From: Veillonella ratti
Lineage (GTDB): Bacteria; Bacillota; Negativicutes; Veillonellales; Veillonellaceae
Direction: 5' to 3'
Length of the DNA: 63,130 nucleotides
Assembly (NCBI RefSeq): GCF_003992115.1
Contig: NZ_RQUX01000013.1
Span: 1 to 63,130 of the forward strand
Part shown: positions 9,514 through 18,488 of the stretch, piece by piece
Position numbering within the stretch: position 1 is the first letter of the stretch
Layout of the letters: every line of letters begins with the position of its first letter
The notes under the pieces: model-generated
Seen by the model: only the letters and a program-made list of their open reading frames with translations
Database searches by the model: none
What the model was told of the DNA's origin: nothing
Translations under genes and position numbers: made by a program

Positions 9514-10509
9514 ATCCCAAATCTTCGGAATATATATCTCCTTAAACAACTTAATCGCAAACTGATCCGTCAACCCCGCCACATAGTCCACGATATCCGT
9601 CAGCGTAATGATTCTATTCGGATCTACACCCTGTCTTACCACTTCATGGCGTAAAAGTTCCGGATTATCTAAATAATATAAAAACAAATACTTCACCACA
9701 TGAGCCGCCCGATTGCGGTCCGGAATTAAAGATGGTGCCCGATATACCGCCTCAAACATGAAGCGGCGAAACTCATTCATGACGGCCGTTACTTCTTCCG
9801 ACATATGAATTTCCGGCTTATCCATCGATTCCCGCACCATGTCCATAACCATGGTAGTAATCATCTGCGATGGCGTTGTGCCCAAAACAGAACGCACCGA
9901 TTTTGGTAAATCGTCAGAGGATAACATGCCGGCCCGCTGAGCATCATCAAAATCATGACATAAATAGGCAATTCTATCGGTGATGCGAATAATTTGACCT
10001 TCCAAAGTAAGCGGTATGTGCGTGCCCGTATGCCCCAAAATACCATCGCGCACTTCCTTCGTCAAATTAAGACCGAGCCCGTCTTTTTCAAGAATTTCCA
10101 ACGTTCGTAAACTCTGCTCATTGTGATTAAAATGACCGACCATATCGCGAAGAGCATATTCACCGACATGGCCGAACGGCGTATGCCCCACATCATGCCC
10201 CATGGCAATGGCTTCAACCAAATCTTCGTTAAGACGCAAGGCCCGTGCAATGGTACGGCCGATTTGACCGACTTCCAAGGTATGTGTCATCCGAGTGCGA
10301 TAGTGATCCCCCGGTGCAATATACACCTGTGTCTTATGCTTCAAACGACGAAAACATTTGCTGTGAATAATTCTATCGCGGTCACGCTGAAACGCCGTGC
10401 GCAAATAATCCGGCTTCTCTTCACGATCACGGACCGCAAACTTACTCTTTGCTGCATAAGGGGATAAAATTACTTCTTCTCTCGCTTCAATTTCTTCTCG
10501 GATTGTCAT
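9502..10509 (-). CDS. dgt: Deoxyguanosinetriphosphate triphosphohydrolase-like protein
   Basis: This is an HD-domain dNTP triphosphohydrolase, which releases triphosphate from deoxynucleotides. The 335-residue protein has His76 and the HD pair His105-Asp106 in MGHDVGHTPFGH. Start at 10509 gives MTIREEIEAREE, the usual family N-terminus, with AGGAGG only four bases upstream. A second candidate ATG at 10527 has GGAGGG upstream and would add six residues. The stop codon lies inside a 200-bp palindrome. The true substrate range is unknown. Confidence 0.9.
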   Translation of the reverse strand: MTIREEIEAREEVILSPYAAKSKFAVRDREEKPDYLRTAFQRDRDRIIHSKCFRRLKHKTQVYIAPGDHYRTRMTHTLEVGQIGRTIARALRLNEDLVEAIAMGHDVGHTPFGHVGEYALRDMVGHFNHNEQSLRTLEILEKDGLGLNLTKEVRDGILGHTGTHIPLTLEGQIIRITDRIAYLCHDFDDAQRAGMLSSDDLPKSVRSVLGTTPSQMITTMVMDMVRESMDKPEIHMSEEVTAVMNEFRRFMFEAVYRAPSLIPDRNRAAHVVKYLFLYYLDNPELLRHEVVRQGVDPNRIITLTDIVDYVAGLTDQFAIKLFKEIYIPKIWDPAN

Positions 10510-10621
10510 ATAGCCTCCTATTGCCATATTTACCCTCCACCGGGCTATGAGCCAACTACGCATCCATTATCGCAGTTCTTTTTAATATAGCTCACTTTTA
10601 ATAAGTATTACTTAATGCAAT

Positions 10622-10658
10622 AATACGGCATAACGTAATCAAACGTCAATGCCGTATT
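10622..10658 (-). terminator. Hairpin after ppsR
   Basis: Perfect 10-base arms AATACGGCAT and ATGCCGTATT, with an inner AACGT/ACGT pair, lie just after the ppsR stop. The T tract on the minus side is weak, so this may be a terminator or an RNA-stabilising hairpin. Confidence 0.55.
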
Positions 10659-10661
10659 GTT

Positions 10662-11489
10662 TTACCGACTCGCTTCCTGTTGCTTATTGCGCTCAATAAT
10701 CTGCATTACAAACGAAGCCGTTTCTTCGATAGATTTATTGGACACATCAAGTACCGGACAATGAACGCGGCGCATAACAGCCCTTGCATAGGCCAATTCT
10801 TCTTCAATACGGGCAATATTGGCATAATTAGCTTCACCGTCAAGGCCCATAGTGCGTAAACGTTCACTGCGAATATTATTTAATTTATATGGATCGATGA
10901 TAAGGCCTACTACCTTTTTAGGAGGAATTTTGAATAATTCTTCCGGCAATGGCACTTCCGGCACCAACGGCAAGTTGGCGGCTTTGATTTTTTTATAAGC
11001 TAAGAACATAGATAACGGTGTTTTACTGGTACGGGAAACACCGATGATAACAATATCGGCCTTCTCAAACCCGGACGGTTTTTTACCGTCATCATATTTT
11101 ACGGCAAATTCAATGGCCTCCACCTTTTTAAAATACTCTTGGTCCAATTTATGAATCATACCGGCCGTCAAACGAGGTTTTGTATCGGCAATGGTGCCCA
11201 CTGCATCAAGAACGGGCCCCATAATATCAACTGCCTGAATCCCCATGTTTTCGGCTTCTTTATGCAAATATTGGCGTAACGTAGGCGATACAATCGTGTG
11301 ACAAATAATACTTTGTTCCTTCGCGGCCTCACTAATTACATCATCAATCTGGCTTTCCTGACTGATATAGGGAATGCGAATAATATCTATATTCTCCTTG
11401 TCGAATTGGCTCGCCGTCGCACGTGCTACGGACTCGGCCGTTTCGCCCAAAGAGTCGGAAATTGCAAAAATAACTTTATTGTTCTCCAT
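10662..11489 (-). CDS. ppsR: PEP synthase regulatory protein (kinase/pyrophosphorylase)
   Basis: This is a DUF299-family bifunctional enzyme that inactivates PEP synthase or pyruvate phosphate dikinase by ADP-dependent threonine phosphorylation and reverses it by phosphorolysis. The 275-residue protein has the P-loop GVSRTSKT (150-157). I chose the ATG at 11489 (MENNKVIF), preceded by GAGGTGTGG. It lies after ccpN and ppsA in the same direction. Because the neighbouring enzyme is PEP synthase rather than the dikinase, ppsR is the better name. The order ccpN-ppsR matches ccpN-yqfL of bacilli. Confidence 0.92.
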   Translation of the reverse strand: MENNKVIFAISDSLGETAESVARATASQFDKENIDIIRIPYISQESQIDDVISEAAKEQSIICHTIVSPTLRQYLHKEAENMGIQAVDIMGPVLDAVGTIADTKPRLTAGMIHKLDQEYFKKVEAIEFAVKYDDGKKPSGFEKADIVIIGVSRTSKTPLSMFLAYKKIKAANLPLVPEVPLPEELFKIPPKKVVGLIIDPYKLNNIRSERLRTMGLDGEANYANIARIEEELAYARAVMRRVHCPVLDVSNKSIEETASFVMQIIERNKQQEASR

Positions 11490-11565
11490 GCCACACCTCA
11501 ATTAAATCTATTAATCGAACTCATTTCACTTTTTATTTTAATATGTCTTTTCACAATGTGCAATA

Positions 11566-12195
11566 TTACTTTACACCACAATCTAAAAATAATTTAGTTA
11601 CGGTTGTCTTAGAAATACGGCCCAGCACTTTGTATCGACGGCGGCCGTCATCTTCCGCCCGTTCCACAACCGGCAGACAGTCCACCTCATAATCAATCAT
11701 ACGCTGTGCCGCTTCTACCACACTGTCTTCGGCGGTGCAGGAAATCATCTTGCTCACAGGCGTCATAATCATGGAAATCGGCATAGTCTTCGGATCATTT
11801 TGACCGATGGCGGCTCGCAATAAGTCCTTACGGGATACAAGCCCCAATAAGTAGCCGTCATCACAAATAAGGACGGTCCCCACATCTTCCGTAAACATGG
11901 TAACAATCGTATCATACAAATTCGTATCTGCCGTAACAGCCACGGCCTGCGCCATCACCTGACCTACCGTAAATTGACGAATTTCATTGGCAATAGGACT
12001 CACACCTTGCTGACCGACATAATAATACCCCACCTTAGGCCGCGCATCTAAGAGGCCCATCATGGTCAAAACGGTCAAATCGGAGCGCAAGGCGGAACGC
12101 GTTAAATCTAATTTAGCGGCAATGGCTTTCCCCGTAATCGGGCCTTCTTCTTTTACAATATGTACAATTTGGTCTTGCCGTTTAGTTAATTGCAA
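11566..12195 (-). CDS. ccpN: CcpN-type HTH and CBS-domain repressor
   Basis: CcpN represses gluconeogenic genes in bacilli, sensing nucleotides through CBS domains. The 209-residue protein has an N-terminal winged helix (about 1-65, TKRQDQIVHIVKEEGPITG) and two CBS domains (about 75-135 and 140-205). The likely start is TTG at 12195, eight bases after AAAGGAGGGG. The upstream part of the open frame runs through the ppsA terminator and is not credible. A CcpN-like box lies in the ppsA promoter, so control of ppsA is the obvious role. Confidence 0.85.
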   Translation of the reverse strand: MQLTKRQDQIVHIVKEEGPITGKAIAAKLDLTRSALRSDLTVLTMMGLLDARPKVGYYYVGQQGVSPIANEIRQFTVGQVMAQAVAVTADTNLYDTIVTMFTEDVGTVLICDDGYLLGLVSRKDLLRAAIGQNDPKTMPISMIMTPVSKMISCTAEDSVVEAAQRMIDYEVDCLPVVERAEDDGRRRYKVLGRISKTTVTKLFLDCGVK

Positions 12196-12221
12196 AACAG
12201 CCCCTCCTTTTATACTTTTTA

Positions 12222-12252
12222 TAAAAAACAGGAGGCTACATGTAGCCTCCTG
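12222..12252 (-). terminator. Terminator of ppsA
   Basis: A perfect 24-base palindrome (12229-12252, CAGGAGGCTACA and its complement) is followed on the minus strand by TTTTTTAT. It lies between ppsA and ccpN, so ccpN and ppsR would be made by readthrough or from an unseen promoter. Confidence 0.9.
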
Positions 12253-12270
12253 TCGCATTACACAGTAGTA

Positions 12271-14655
12271 TTACCACTCTAATTCATTGCCAAGATTCCG
12301 GCCACGACCGGTCACAGCGTCAAGCATAATACGTTGTTCCAATTGAGCCACCATTTTTTTAGTTGCTTTTACCGCATCAGGATTTACCGAAATAGAATCG
12401 ATGCCGCTACGTACCAAGAATTCACAGAAATCAGGGTATACGCTCGGAGCCTGGCCACAGATGGATACGGTTTTGCCATCGCGGTGAGCTACTTCGATTA
12501 AATGATGAATAGCGCGGCGAACAGCCAAATTGCGTTCATCATAAATGTGCTGAACTGTTTCATTATCACGGTCACAACCGAGGATTAACATCGTCAAGTC
12601 GTTGGAACCGATGGAATAGCCATCAACATATTGGTTAAACTGATCCGCCAAGATGATGTTGGAAGGAATTTCAGCCATGAGCCAGATTTTGAAGTCCGCA
12701 CTGCGAGCTAAGCCGTTTTCAGCCATAACACGGGTAACTTCGGCTGCTTCCTGTACCGTACGGCAGAATGGAATCATAACTTGCAAGTTTTTAAAACCGT
12801 ATTCTTCACGCACTTTTTTAATGGCCTGCAATTCCAACTGGAATGCCGGTGCGTATTTAGGATCATAGTAGCGAGAAGCACCACGCCAGCCGAGTAAAGC
12901 ACTGGATTCATGCGGTTCATGTTTGTCGCCGCCCTTAAGGTCACGGTATTCGCTGGATTTGAAATCGCTGAGGCGAAGCACTACTTGACGAGGCGCCAAA
13001 GCCTGACAAACTTTACGCATACCTTCAGCCAACGTATCAATAGCAAATTGACTGCGGCCGGTTTCAATTAAATGTAACGGATGTTCATGGATGAAGGTCG
13101 TCCAAATAAATTCTTCACGCATAAGGCCGATACCGTCGCATGGAAGTACGCCGTATTTTTCAGCTAAATCAGGATCACCCAAGTTCATGTATACTTTAGT
13201 GCCTGTTACCGGAATATATTCGCTTACTACGTGCGCCGAAGCTTCTTCTTTAGGTTTCACCGCATCTTCAAGCATACCGTCGTACACGATACCATTAGTG
13301 GCATCAACCGTAATTAACTGACCATCACTGATGCGATGGGTTGCTTCTTCACTGCGACTCTTGGTGCCAACGATACAAGGAATGCCCAATTCACGACTTA
13401 CGATAGAAGCGTGACAAGTCATACCGCCGGCGTCCGTAACAATAGCTTTTGCTTTTTTCATAGCCGGTACCCAATCAGGAGCCGTCATAGTTGTTACGAG
13501 GATTTCCCCTTCTTTAAAGCTGTCGATATCGGCCGGATCAAGGATTACATGAGCTTTGCCGGCAGCTTTACCGGGACTGGCCGGTAAGCCTTTAACCACG
13601 ATTTCACGAGTCGTCGTAGTCGGTGCTTCAGCCGCTTTTTCAACCGGTTTCACATCTTTATTCTTACGGGACCATACAGTTTCCGGACGAGCTTGCAAAA
13701 TCCAAATCTTATTGTCCCGTTCGTCTACGCCCCATTCCATATCCATGTAGCAGCCATAGTGTTTTTCAATGGCTTTAGCATAGGATGCCAATTCTAAAAC
13801 CTGTTCATCCGTAATAACCTGCGCTCTCGCCTTGTCTTCAGGAATTACGATTTCGGCGCAATCACCGTCAGGATTACGAACTAAGGCGATATTTTTATCA
13901 TTAATCATACGGTTAACAATTTTCATGCTCTGCTTGTCTACCGTAAAGTTATCAGGTGTAACCGTACCTTGTACTACATATTCGCCAAGGCCCCAGGAAC
14001 CTTCAATCAAGATGCTTTCATCATTGCCGGTTACCAAGTCAACAGTGAACATAACGCCGGCCGCTTTGGAGAATACCATCATCTGAATCGCCGCACTTAA
14101 AGCAACCGTCATGTGGTCAAAACCTTGTTTTACACGGTAGTAAGTAGCACGATCGGTAAAAGTAGAGGCGTAGCATTCTTTAACTTTCTGAATGATAACG
14201 TCTGCACCGCGTACGTTTAAGTATGTATCTTGTTGGCCGGCGAAGCTGGCATCCGGTAAGTCTTCAGCGGTAGCACTGGAACGGACAGCTACGAACGGAT
14301 TTTCTTCGTTTACTTTTTTACCCAATTCGGCATAGGCTTTTTCAATAGCATCAGCCAATTCTTTAGGCATTTCAGCGTCACAGATTAATTTACGAATATT
14401 CGCACAAATTTCACGTAGTAATGCAGAGTTTTCCACATCATCTAATTTATCAAGTTCTGCTTTGATTTTATCTTCTAAACCGGTTTGCTCCATAAAGAAC
14501 CGATAGCCATGAGCCGTGGTAGCAAAACCATACGGTACCGGCACATTGGTGGAGGACGTCATTTCCCCTAAGGACGAAGATTTACCACCTACTAACGCCA
14601 CATCTTCACGTTTTAATTCGTCAAACCAAAGTACATATGCATTTTCACGATTCAT
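12271..14655 (-). CDS. ppsA: Phosphoenolpyruvate synthase
   Basis: PpsA converts pyruvate and ATP to PEP, AMP and phosphate, which lets cells grow on lactate or pyruvate by gluconeogenesis. The 794-residue protein has the N-terminal ATP-binding domain, a phosphohistidine domain with GGMTCHASIV (His near 420), and a C-terminal barrel containing ICGQAPS. The TCHA motif and length fit PEP synthase rather than pyruvate phosphate dikinase (TSHA). Start at 14655 (MNRENAYVLW) has AGGAGG nine bases before. Its partners ccpN and ppsR follow downstream. Confidence 0.95.
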   Translation of the reverse strand: MNRENAYVLWFDELKREDVALVGGKSSSLGEMTSSTNVPVPYGFATTAHGYRFFMEQTGLEDKIKAELDKLDDVENSALLREICANIRKLICDAEMPKELADAIEKAYAELGKKVNEENPFVAVRSSATAEDLPDASFAGQQDTYLNVRGADVIIQKVKECYASTFTDRATYYRVKQGFDHMTVALSAAIQMMVFSKAAGVMFTVDLVTGNDESILIEGSWGLGEYVVQGTVTPDNFTVDKQSMKIVNRMINDKNIALVRNPDGDCAEIVIPEDKARAQVITDEQVLELASYAKAIEKHYGCYMDMEWGVDERDNKIWILQARPETVWSRKNKDVKPVEKAAEAPTTTTREIVVKGLPASPGKAAGKAHVILDPADIDSFKEGEILVTTMTAPDWVPAMKKAKAIVTDAGGMTCHASIVSRELGIPCIVGTKSRSEEATHRISDGQLITVDATNGIVYDGMLEDAVKPKEEASAHVVSEYIPVTGTKVYMNLGDPDLAEKYGVLPCDGIGLMREEFIWTTFIHEHPLHLIETGRSQFAIDTLAEGMRKVCQALAPRQVVLRLSDFKSSEYRDLKGGDKHEPHESSALLGWRGASRYYDPKYAPAFQLELQAIKKVREEYGFKNLQVMIPFCRTVQEAAEVTRVMAENGLARSADFKIWLMAEIPSNIILADQFNQYVDGYSIGSNDLTMLILGCDRDNETVQHIYDERNLAVRRAIHHLIEVAHRDGKTVSICGQAPSVYPDFCEFLVRSGIDSISVNPDAVKATKKMVAQLEQRIMLDAVTGRGRNLGNELEW

Positions 14656-14700
14656 TATATGAAACCTCCTGAATAAAAGAAATACATCAACTACATAAAT

Positions 14701-14727
14701 AGTATAACACATTTAATTATGTGTCAA
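14701..14727 (-). promoter_or_regulatory. ppsA promoter with CcpN-like operator
   Basis: On the minus strand TTGACA (14722-14727) and TATACT (14701-14706) are separated by only 15 bases. The spacer region holds a perfect dyad, ACACAT-TTAATT-ATGTGT (14707-14724). The minus-strand segment TGTGTTATACT (14701-14711) fits the published B. subtilis CcpN consensus TRTGHYATAYW (recalled). The short spacer suggests a weak promoter that is easily repressed. Confidence 0.6.
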
Positions 14728-14803
14728 TCATTTTTTCAAATTCTGATGCACTATATAGAATATACAGAAAGTAGTGTGTCACATATAAACGATAGGTAAA
14801 AGA

Positions 14804-14851
14804 AAAGAGCAACCCTTTAGGAATGCTCTCATTCGCTAAGGATTGCTCTTT
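14804..14851 (-). terminator. Terminator of tyrS
   Basis: AAAGAGCAACCCTTTA and TAAGGATTGCTCTTT form a stem, with a T-rich tract on the minus strand. It lies about 160 bases after the tyrS stop. Confidence 0.7.
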
Positions 14852-14906
14852 AACTTGACTATTTATAATAGCTTATTGACGTATTGACATAATTGCGTCA
14901 ATTAGT

Positions 14907-14985
14907 GCAACACATTTAACTGCACATACATTTAATTGCAGATGCATTTATGTGCAGATACAATTAACTACAGATACATTTAATA
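14907..14985. repeat. 16-bp tandem repeats downstream of tyrS
   Basis: About five imperfect copies of a 16-base unit resembling GCAGATACATTTAATT lie end to end (units begin at 14907, 14922, 14938, 14954, 14970). They sit between the tyrS stop and its terminator, so they would form the tyrS 3' untranslated region. No function is known. Confidence 0.8.
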
Positions 14986-15013
14986 GTAAATGTAATATCG
15001 GTTAACTGTACTA

Positions 15014-16222
15014 TTAGTTAAATTTAATTTTGATAAATTTACGTTTACCCACCTGAAGAACCATGTCTTCAGCGAGTTCGATATTTTCATCGGAACATTT
15101 TTCACCGTTGATTTTAAAAGCACCGGCTTTAATGGAACGACGGGCTTCACTGTTCGAGGCAGTAAGACCGGCATCGGTCAAAAGCTGCGGCACATATACA
15201 GGTTCAGTTGGTTTAGCCATAGCATATTCAGGAATATCAGTCGGTAAATCGTGTTTTTGGAAAACGCGGATAAATTGTTCCTGTGCTTCATTAGCTGCTT
15301 CTTCACCATGATACAAGCGCACAATGGTATGAGCCAATTTCATTTTCGTGTCACGCGGATGAGCCGTACCGTTTTCCAAGGCTTTTGCCAATTCTTCCTG
15401 ATCTTCGATGGACATATCCGTAACAAGCATGAAGTAACGCATCATGAGCTCATCAGGAATGGACATGGCTTTACCGTACATTTCCGTAGCCGGTTCGCTG
15501 ATGCCGATGTAGTTGCCCAAGGATTTACTCATTTTCTGAACGCCGTCAAGACCTTCCAAAATCGGCATGGTAATGATAGCTTGTGATTCTTGACCGTATT
15601 CACTTTGCAATTGACGACCTACCAATAAGTTAAAGGTTTGGTCGGTACCACCGAATTCAACATCGGCCTCTAACGCAACGGAGTCATAACCCTGCATCAA
15701 CGGATACATGAACTCATGAACGCCAATCGGACGGCCTTCAGTATAACGTTTTTGGAAATCATCACGTTCCAACATACGGGCTACTGTGTATTTAGCTGCC
15801 AATTTTAAAACATCTTCAAAAGACAATTTGCTGAGCCATTCACTGTTGTATACAACTTTTGTCTTAGACTCATCGAGTACTTTAAAAATCTGTTCCTTAT
15901 AAGTCGCTGCATTGCGAAGCACCGCTTCCTCATCCAATGGCGGACGAGTTACGCTTTTGCCGGACGGGTCACCGATGCGGGCTGTAAAATCACCAATTAC
16001 AATTACGATTTGATGACCTAAATCTTGGAAGGTTTTTAATTTGCGCAAAACAACCGTATGGCCCAAATGAATATCAGGAGCCGTTGGGTCAAGGCCCAAT
16101 TTAATGGTTAACGGTTTATTTTCGGCAATGGATTTTGCCAATTTCTTCTTAAACTCTTCTTCAGGAAGTAAATTCTCCACGCCGTGTTTAATCAGACGCA
16201 ACTGTTCTTCCAATGTCTTCAT
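15014..16222 (-). CDS. tyrS: Tyrosyl-tRNA synthetase
   Basis: TyrS charges tRNA-Tyr. This class I synthetase of 402 residues shows HLGH (52-55), KMSKS (230-234), and a C-terminal S4-like RNA-binding domain (about 335-402). The ATG at 16222 has GAGGAGGAAG upstream. A TTG one codon earlier is less likely. No T-box leader is present upstream, unlike pheST. The stop codon lies in a palindrome (15002-15021). Confidence 0.97.
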   Translation of the reverse strand: MKTLEEQLRLIKHGVENLLPEEEFKKKLAKSIAENKPLTIKLGLDPTAPDIHLGHTVVLRKLKTFQDLGHQIVIVIGDFTARIGDPSGKSVTRPPLDEEAVLRNAATYKEQIFKVLDESKTKVVYNSEWLSKLSFEDVLKLAAKYTVARMLERDDFQKRYTEGRPIGVHEFMYPLMQGYDSVALEADVEFGGTDQTFNLLVGRQLQSEYGQESQAIITMPILEGLDGVQKMSKSLGNYIGISEPATEMYGKAMSIPDELMMRYFMLVTDMSIEDQEELAKALENGTAHPRDTKMKLAHTIVRLYHGEEAANEAQEQFIRVFQKHDLPTDIPEYAMAKPTEPVYVPQLLTDAGLTASNSEARRSIKAGAFKINGEKCSDENIELAEDMVLQVGKRKFIKIKFN

Positions 16223-16277
16223 CAATCTTCCTCCTCGAACTGCCCCTAACAGGCATGTATATGTACTTTAAAATTAA

Positions 16278-18407
16278 TTATTCACTTTTACCGGACTTAG
16301 ACGCACCGCCACCGGAACTACGGGAACTGCCGGATCCGGATTTGCCGCTATCAGAATCGGAACCGCTTTCTGCCGAATTGTCAGTACTTTCTACAGTAGC
16401 ATCGTCCTTATCCTTAGCATCTTTTTTATTTTTGTCCTTATCTTTATCTTTCGGATCTACCTTCGGAGCCACCGGCGCATAGCCTTGGTTAGCAATAGAT
16501 GCTGCTCCCGGCGGAACTGTGAAATCACTGGACGGAATTTCCATAGCACTTAGGGCTTCGGACATAAAATCGCGCCAAATAACAGCCGGAACGGTACCAC
16601 CGGTGATACCATCCAATGTCTCAATACCATAGTCATCGCCCATCCAAACAGCGGCTACCAAATCAGGCGTATAGCCTACAAACCAAGCATCTTTTGATTC
16701 ATCAGTAGTCCCTGTTTTACCGGCTGCCGGACGCCCGATAGCTGCACCGCCACCGGTACCGCCGGACATTACGGATTCAAGCATATTCGTGATAACATAG
16801 GCATATTTAGGATCTACTACCCGCTGTTCTTCAGTACTGTTCTCTTCCACTACCTGACCATTGCGGTCTACGATTTTAGTAATGGCAACCGGTTTAACTT
16901 TAACCCCGCCATTAGCCAAAGTACCATAGGCTACGGCCATATCAATCGGTTTCACACCATTAGTCAAACCACCTAACGCGGCAGCCAAGTTATTATCTTT
17001 AGAGTCATCTAAAGTCGTAAGACCTAAGCTGCTTGCCAAATTAAGAACTTTACGCATTCCTACCGCATCAGCAAGCTGTACGGCAATAGTATTAACGGAA
17101 TGTTGCAAGGCATAGCGCAAGGTCATTTGACCGGAATAGGTACCGTCATAGTTCTTAGGACTCCAACCATTAAATTCGATTTTCTTATCGTCCATAACGG
17201 TGCCCGGCGTCATACCATCCTGAATAGCTGCCAAGTAAACAAATGGCTTAAATGCAGAACCGGGTTGACGTTCAGCCAATACGGCACGGTTAAAGGAGTC
17301 GTCACCACGACCGCCAACCATGGCTACAATGTAGCCATTATGCGGATTAATCGCAATTAACGCACCTTGCGGCTGTGTTAAGCCTTTGTCGTCCGTATAG
17401 AAGTTCGGCAAATTATGCATAGCTTGAACCGCTGCATCCTGTGCCTTCATATCAATGGTTGTGTAAATCTTCAAGCCGTCTTTATAGACAGCATCGTCAC
17501 CGTATTTTTCAGCGATTTCAGAAATAACATAGTCGATAAAGTACGAAGCATTGTTATCGCTGTGAGCGGCTTCGGATTTTTCACGAAGACCCAAATCTTC
17601 ATCTTTCGCCTTATCTGCGGTAGCTTGGTCAATATAATCATATTTAACCATCTGGCCCAAAACAACAGCCTGACGAGCTTTACCCGCTTTGTAATTGGTA
17701 AGCGGCGAATAATAGTTAGGACTTTGCGGCAAGCCGGCGAGCATAGCCGATTGTGCCAAATCTAAATCCTGAACATTTTTGCCAAAGTATACATGGGCTG
17801 CTGCCTGTACACCGTAAGCACCTTGACCGAAATATATTTGATTCAAATACATTTCGAGGATTTCCTGTTTCGTATAATACTGCTCAATACGAATGGCCAA
17901 CATCGCTTCCATAATCTTACGTTTTAACGTACGATCCTGGGTTAAAAACGCATTACGAGCCAACTGCTGCGTAATAGTACTACCGCCTTCGGCCACGCCG
18001 TCATGGGCAATATTAACCCAAATAGCACGCATAATCCCGATAGGGTCAACGCCATGGTGACTGTAGAAACGATTATCTTCAGTGGCAATAAATGCATTTT
18101 GTAAATCTTTCGGAACCTGTGATAACTTCACCGGTAACCGGTTTTCAGTAGCATGGACAGTTGTAATCAAATTGCCATGCACATCGTAGATCTGCGACGA
18201 AGCAGCCGGTTTAACATTGGCCACTTCCGGCAAATCGGACATGGTGGCACCAATGAAGCCGCAACCGGCTCCGGCTATTATAAGGAATACTAAAATACCC
18301 ACAATCCAAAGGAATCGACGCATTGGCGATTTCTTCTTGGGCGGTTTAGTCGCCGTCGTTCTACGTCGTGTTTGTCGCCCATTTTGAGACGAACCTTGTA
18401 AACTCAT
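16278..18407 (-). CDS. Class A penicillin-binding protein 1A family
   Basis: A bifunctional peptidoglycan synthase. After a basic cytoplasmic tail and one membrane anchor (about 30-52) comes a GT51 transglycosylase domain (catalytic Glu110 in ATEDNRFYSHHG), then a transpeptidase domain with SAFK (384-387), SVN (437-439) and KTGT (564-567). The last ~70 residues are low complexity, first Lys/Asp-rich and then Ser/Gly-rich, probably a flexible wall-facing tail. Spacing to tyrS downstream is about 55 bases. Confidence 0.95.
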   Translation of the reverse strand: MSLQGSSQNGRQTRRRTTATKPPKKKSPMRRFLWIVGILVFLIIAGAGCGFIGATMSDLPEVANVKPAASSQIYDVHGNLITTVHATENRLPVKLSQVPKDLQNAFIATEDNRFYSHHGVDPIGIMRAIWVNIAHDGVAEGGSTITQQLARNAFLTQDRTLKRKIMEAMLAIRIEQYYTKQEILEMYLNQIYFGQGAYGVQAAAHVYFGKNVQDLDLAQSAMLAGLPQSPNYYSPLTNYKAGKARQAVVLGQMVKYDYIDQATADKAKDEDLGLREKSEAAHSDNNASYFIDYVISEIAEKYGDDAVYKDGLKIYTTIDMKAQDAAVQAMHNLPNFYTDDKGLTQPQGALIAINPHNGYIVAMVGGRGDDSFNRAVLAERQPGSAFKPFVYLAAIQDGMTPGTVMDDKKIEFNGWSPKNYDGTYSGQMTLRYALQHSVNTIAVQLADAVGMRKVLNLASSLGLTTLDDSKDNNLAAALGGLTNGVKPIDMAVAYGTLANGGVKVKPVAITKIVDRNGQVVEENSTEEQRVVDPKYAYVITNMLESVMSGGTGGGAAIGRPAAGKTGTTDESKDAWFVGYTPDLVAAVWMGDDYGIETLDGITGGTVPAVIWRDFMSEALSAMEIPSSDFTVPPGAASIANQGYAPVAPKVDPKDKDKDKNKKDAKDKDDATVESTDNSAESGSDSDSGKSGSGSSRSSGGGASKSGKSE

Positions 18408-18488
18408 ACGACACCTCTCATTACGAATAATAAGTCATATAGCTTATTATAGCATAACTATGCTACATATGGTATCAGTAAGACCGTG

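Noticed and set aside
12196-12258. Upstream extension of ccpN to an ATG at 12258
   Set aside because: The extension would run through the ppsA terminator palindrome. TTG at 12195 has a strong ribosome site.
12271-14655. Annotation as pyruvate phosphate dikinase
   Set aside because: The phosphohistidine motif GGMTCHAS and overall layout match PEP synthase, not the TSHA motif of the dikinase.
14907-14985. CRISPR array
   Set aside because: Units are 16 bases, contiguous and without spacers, so this is a simple tandem repeat.
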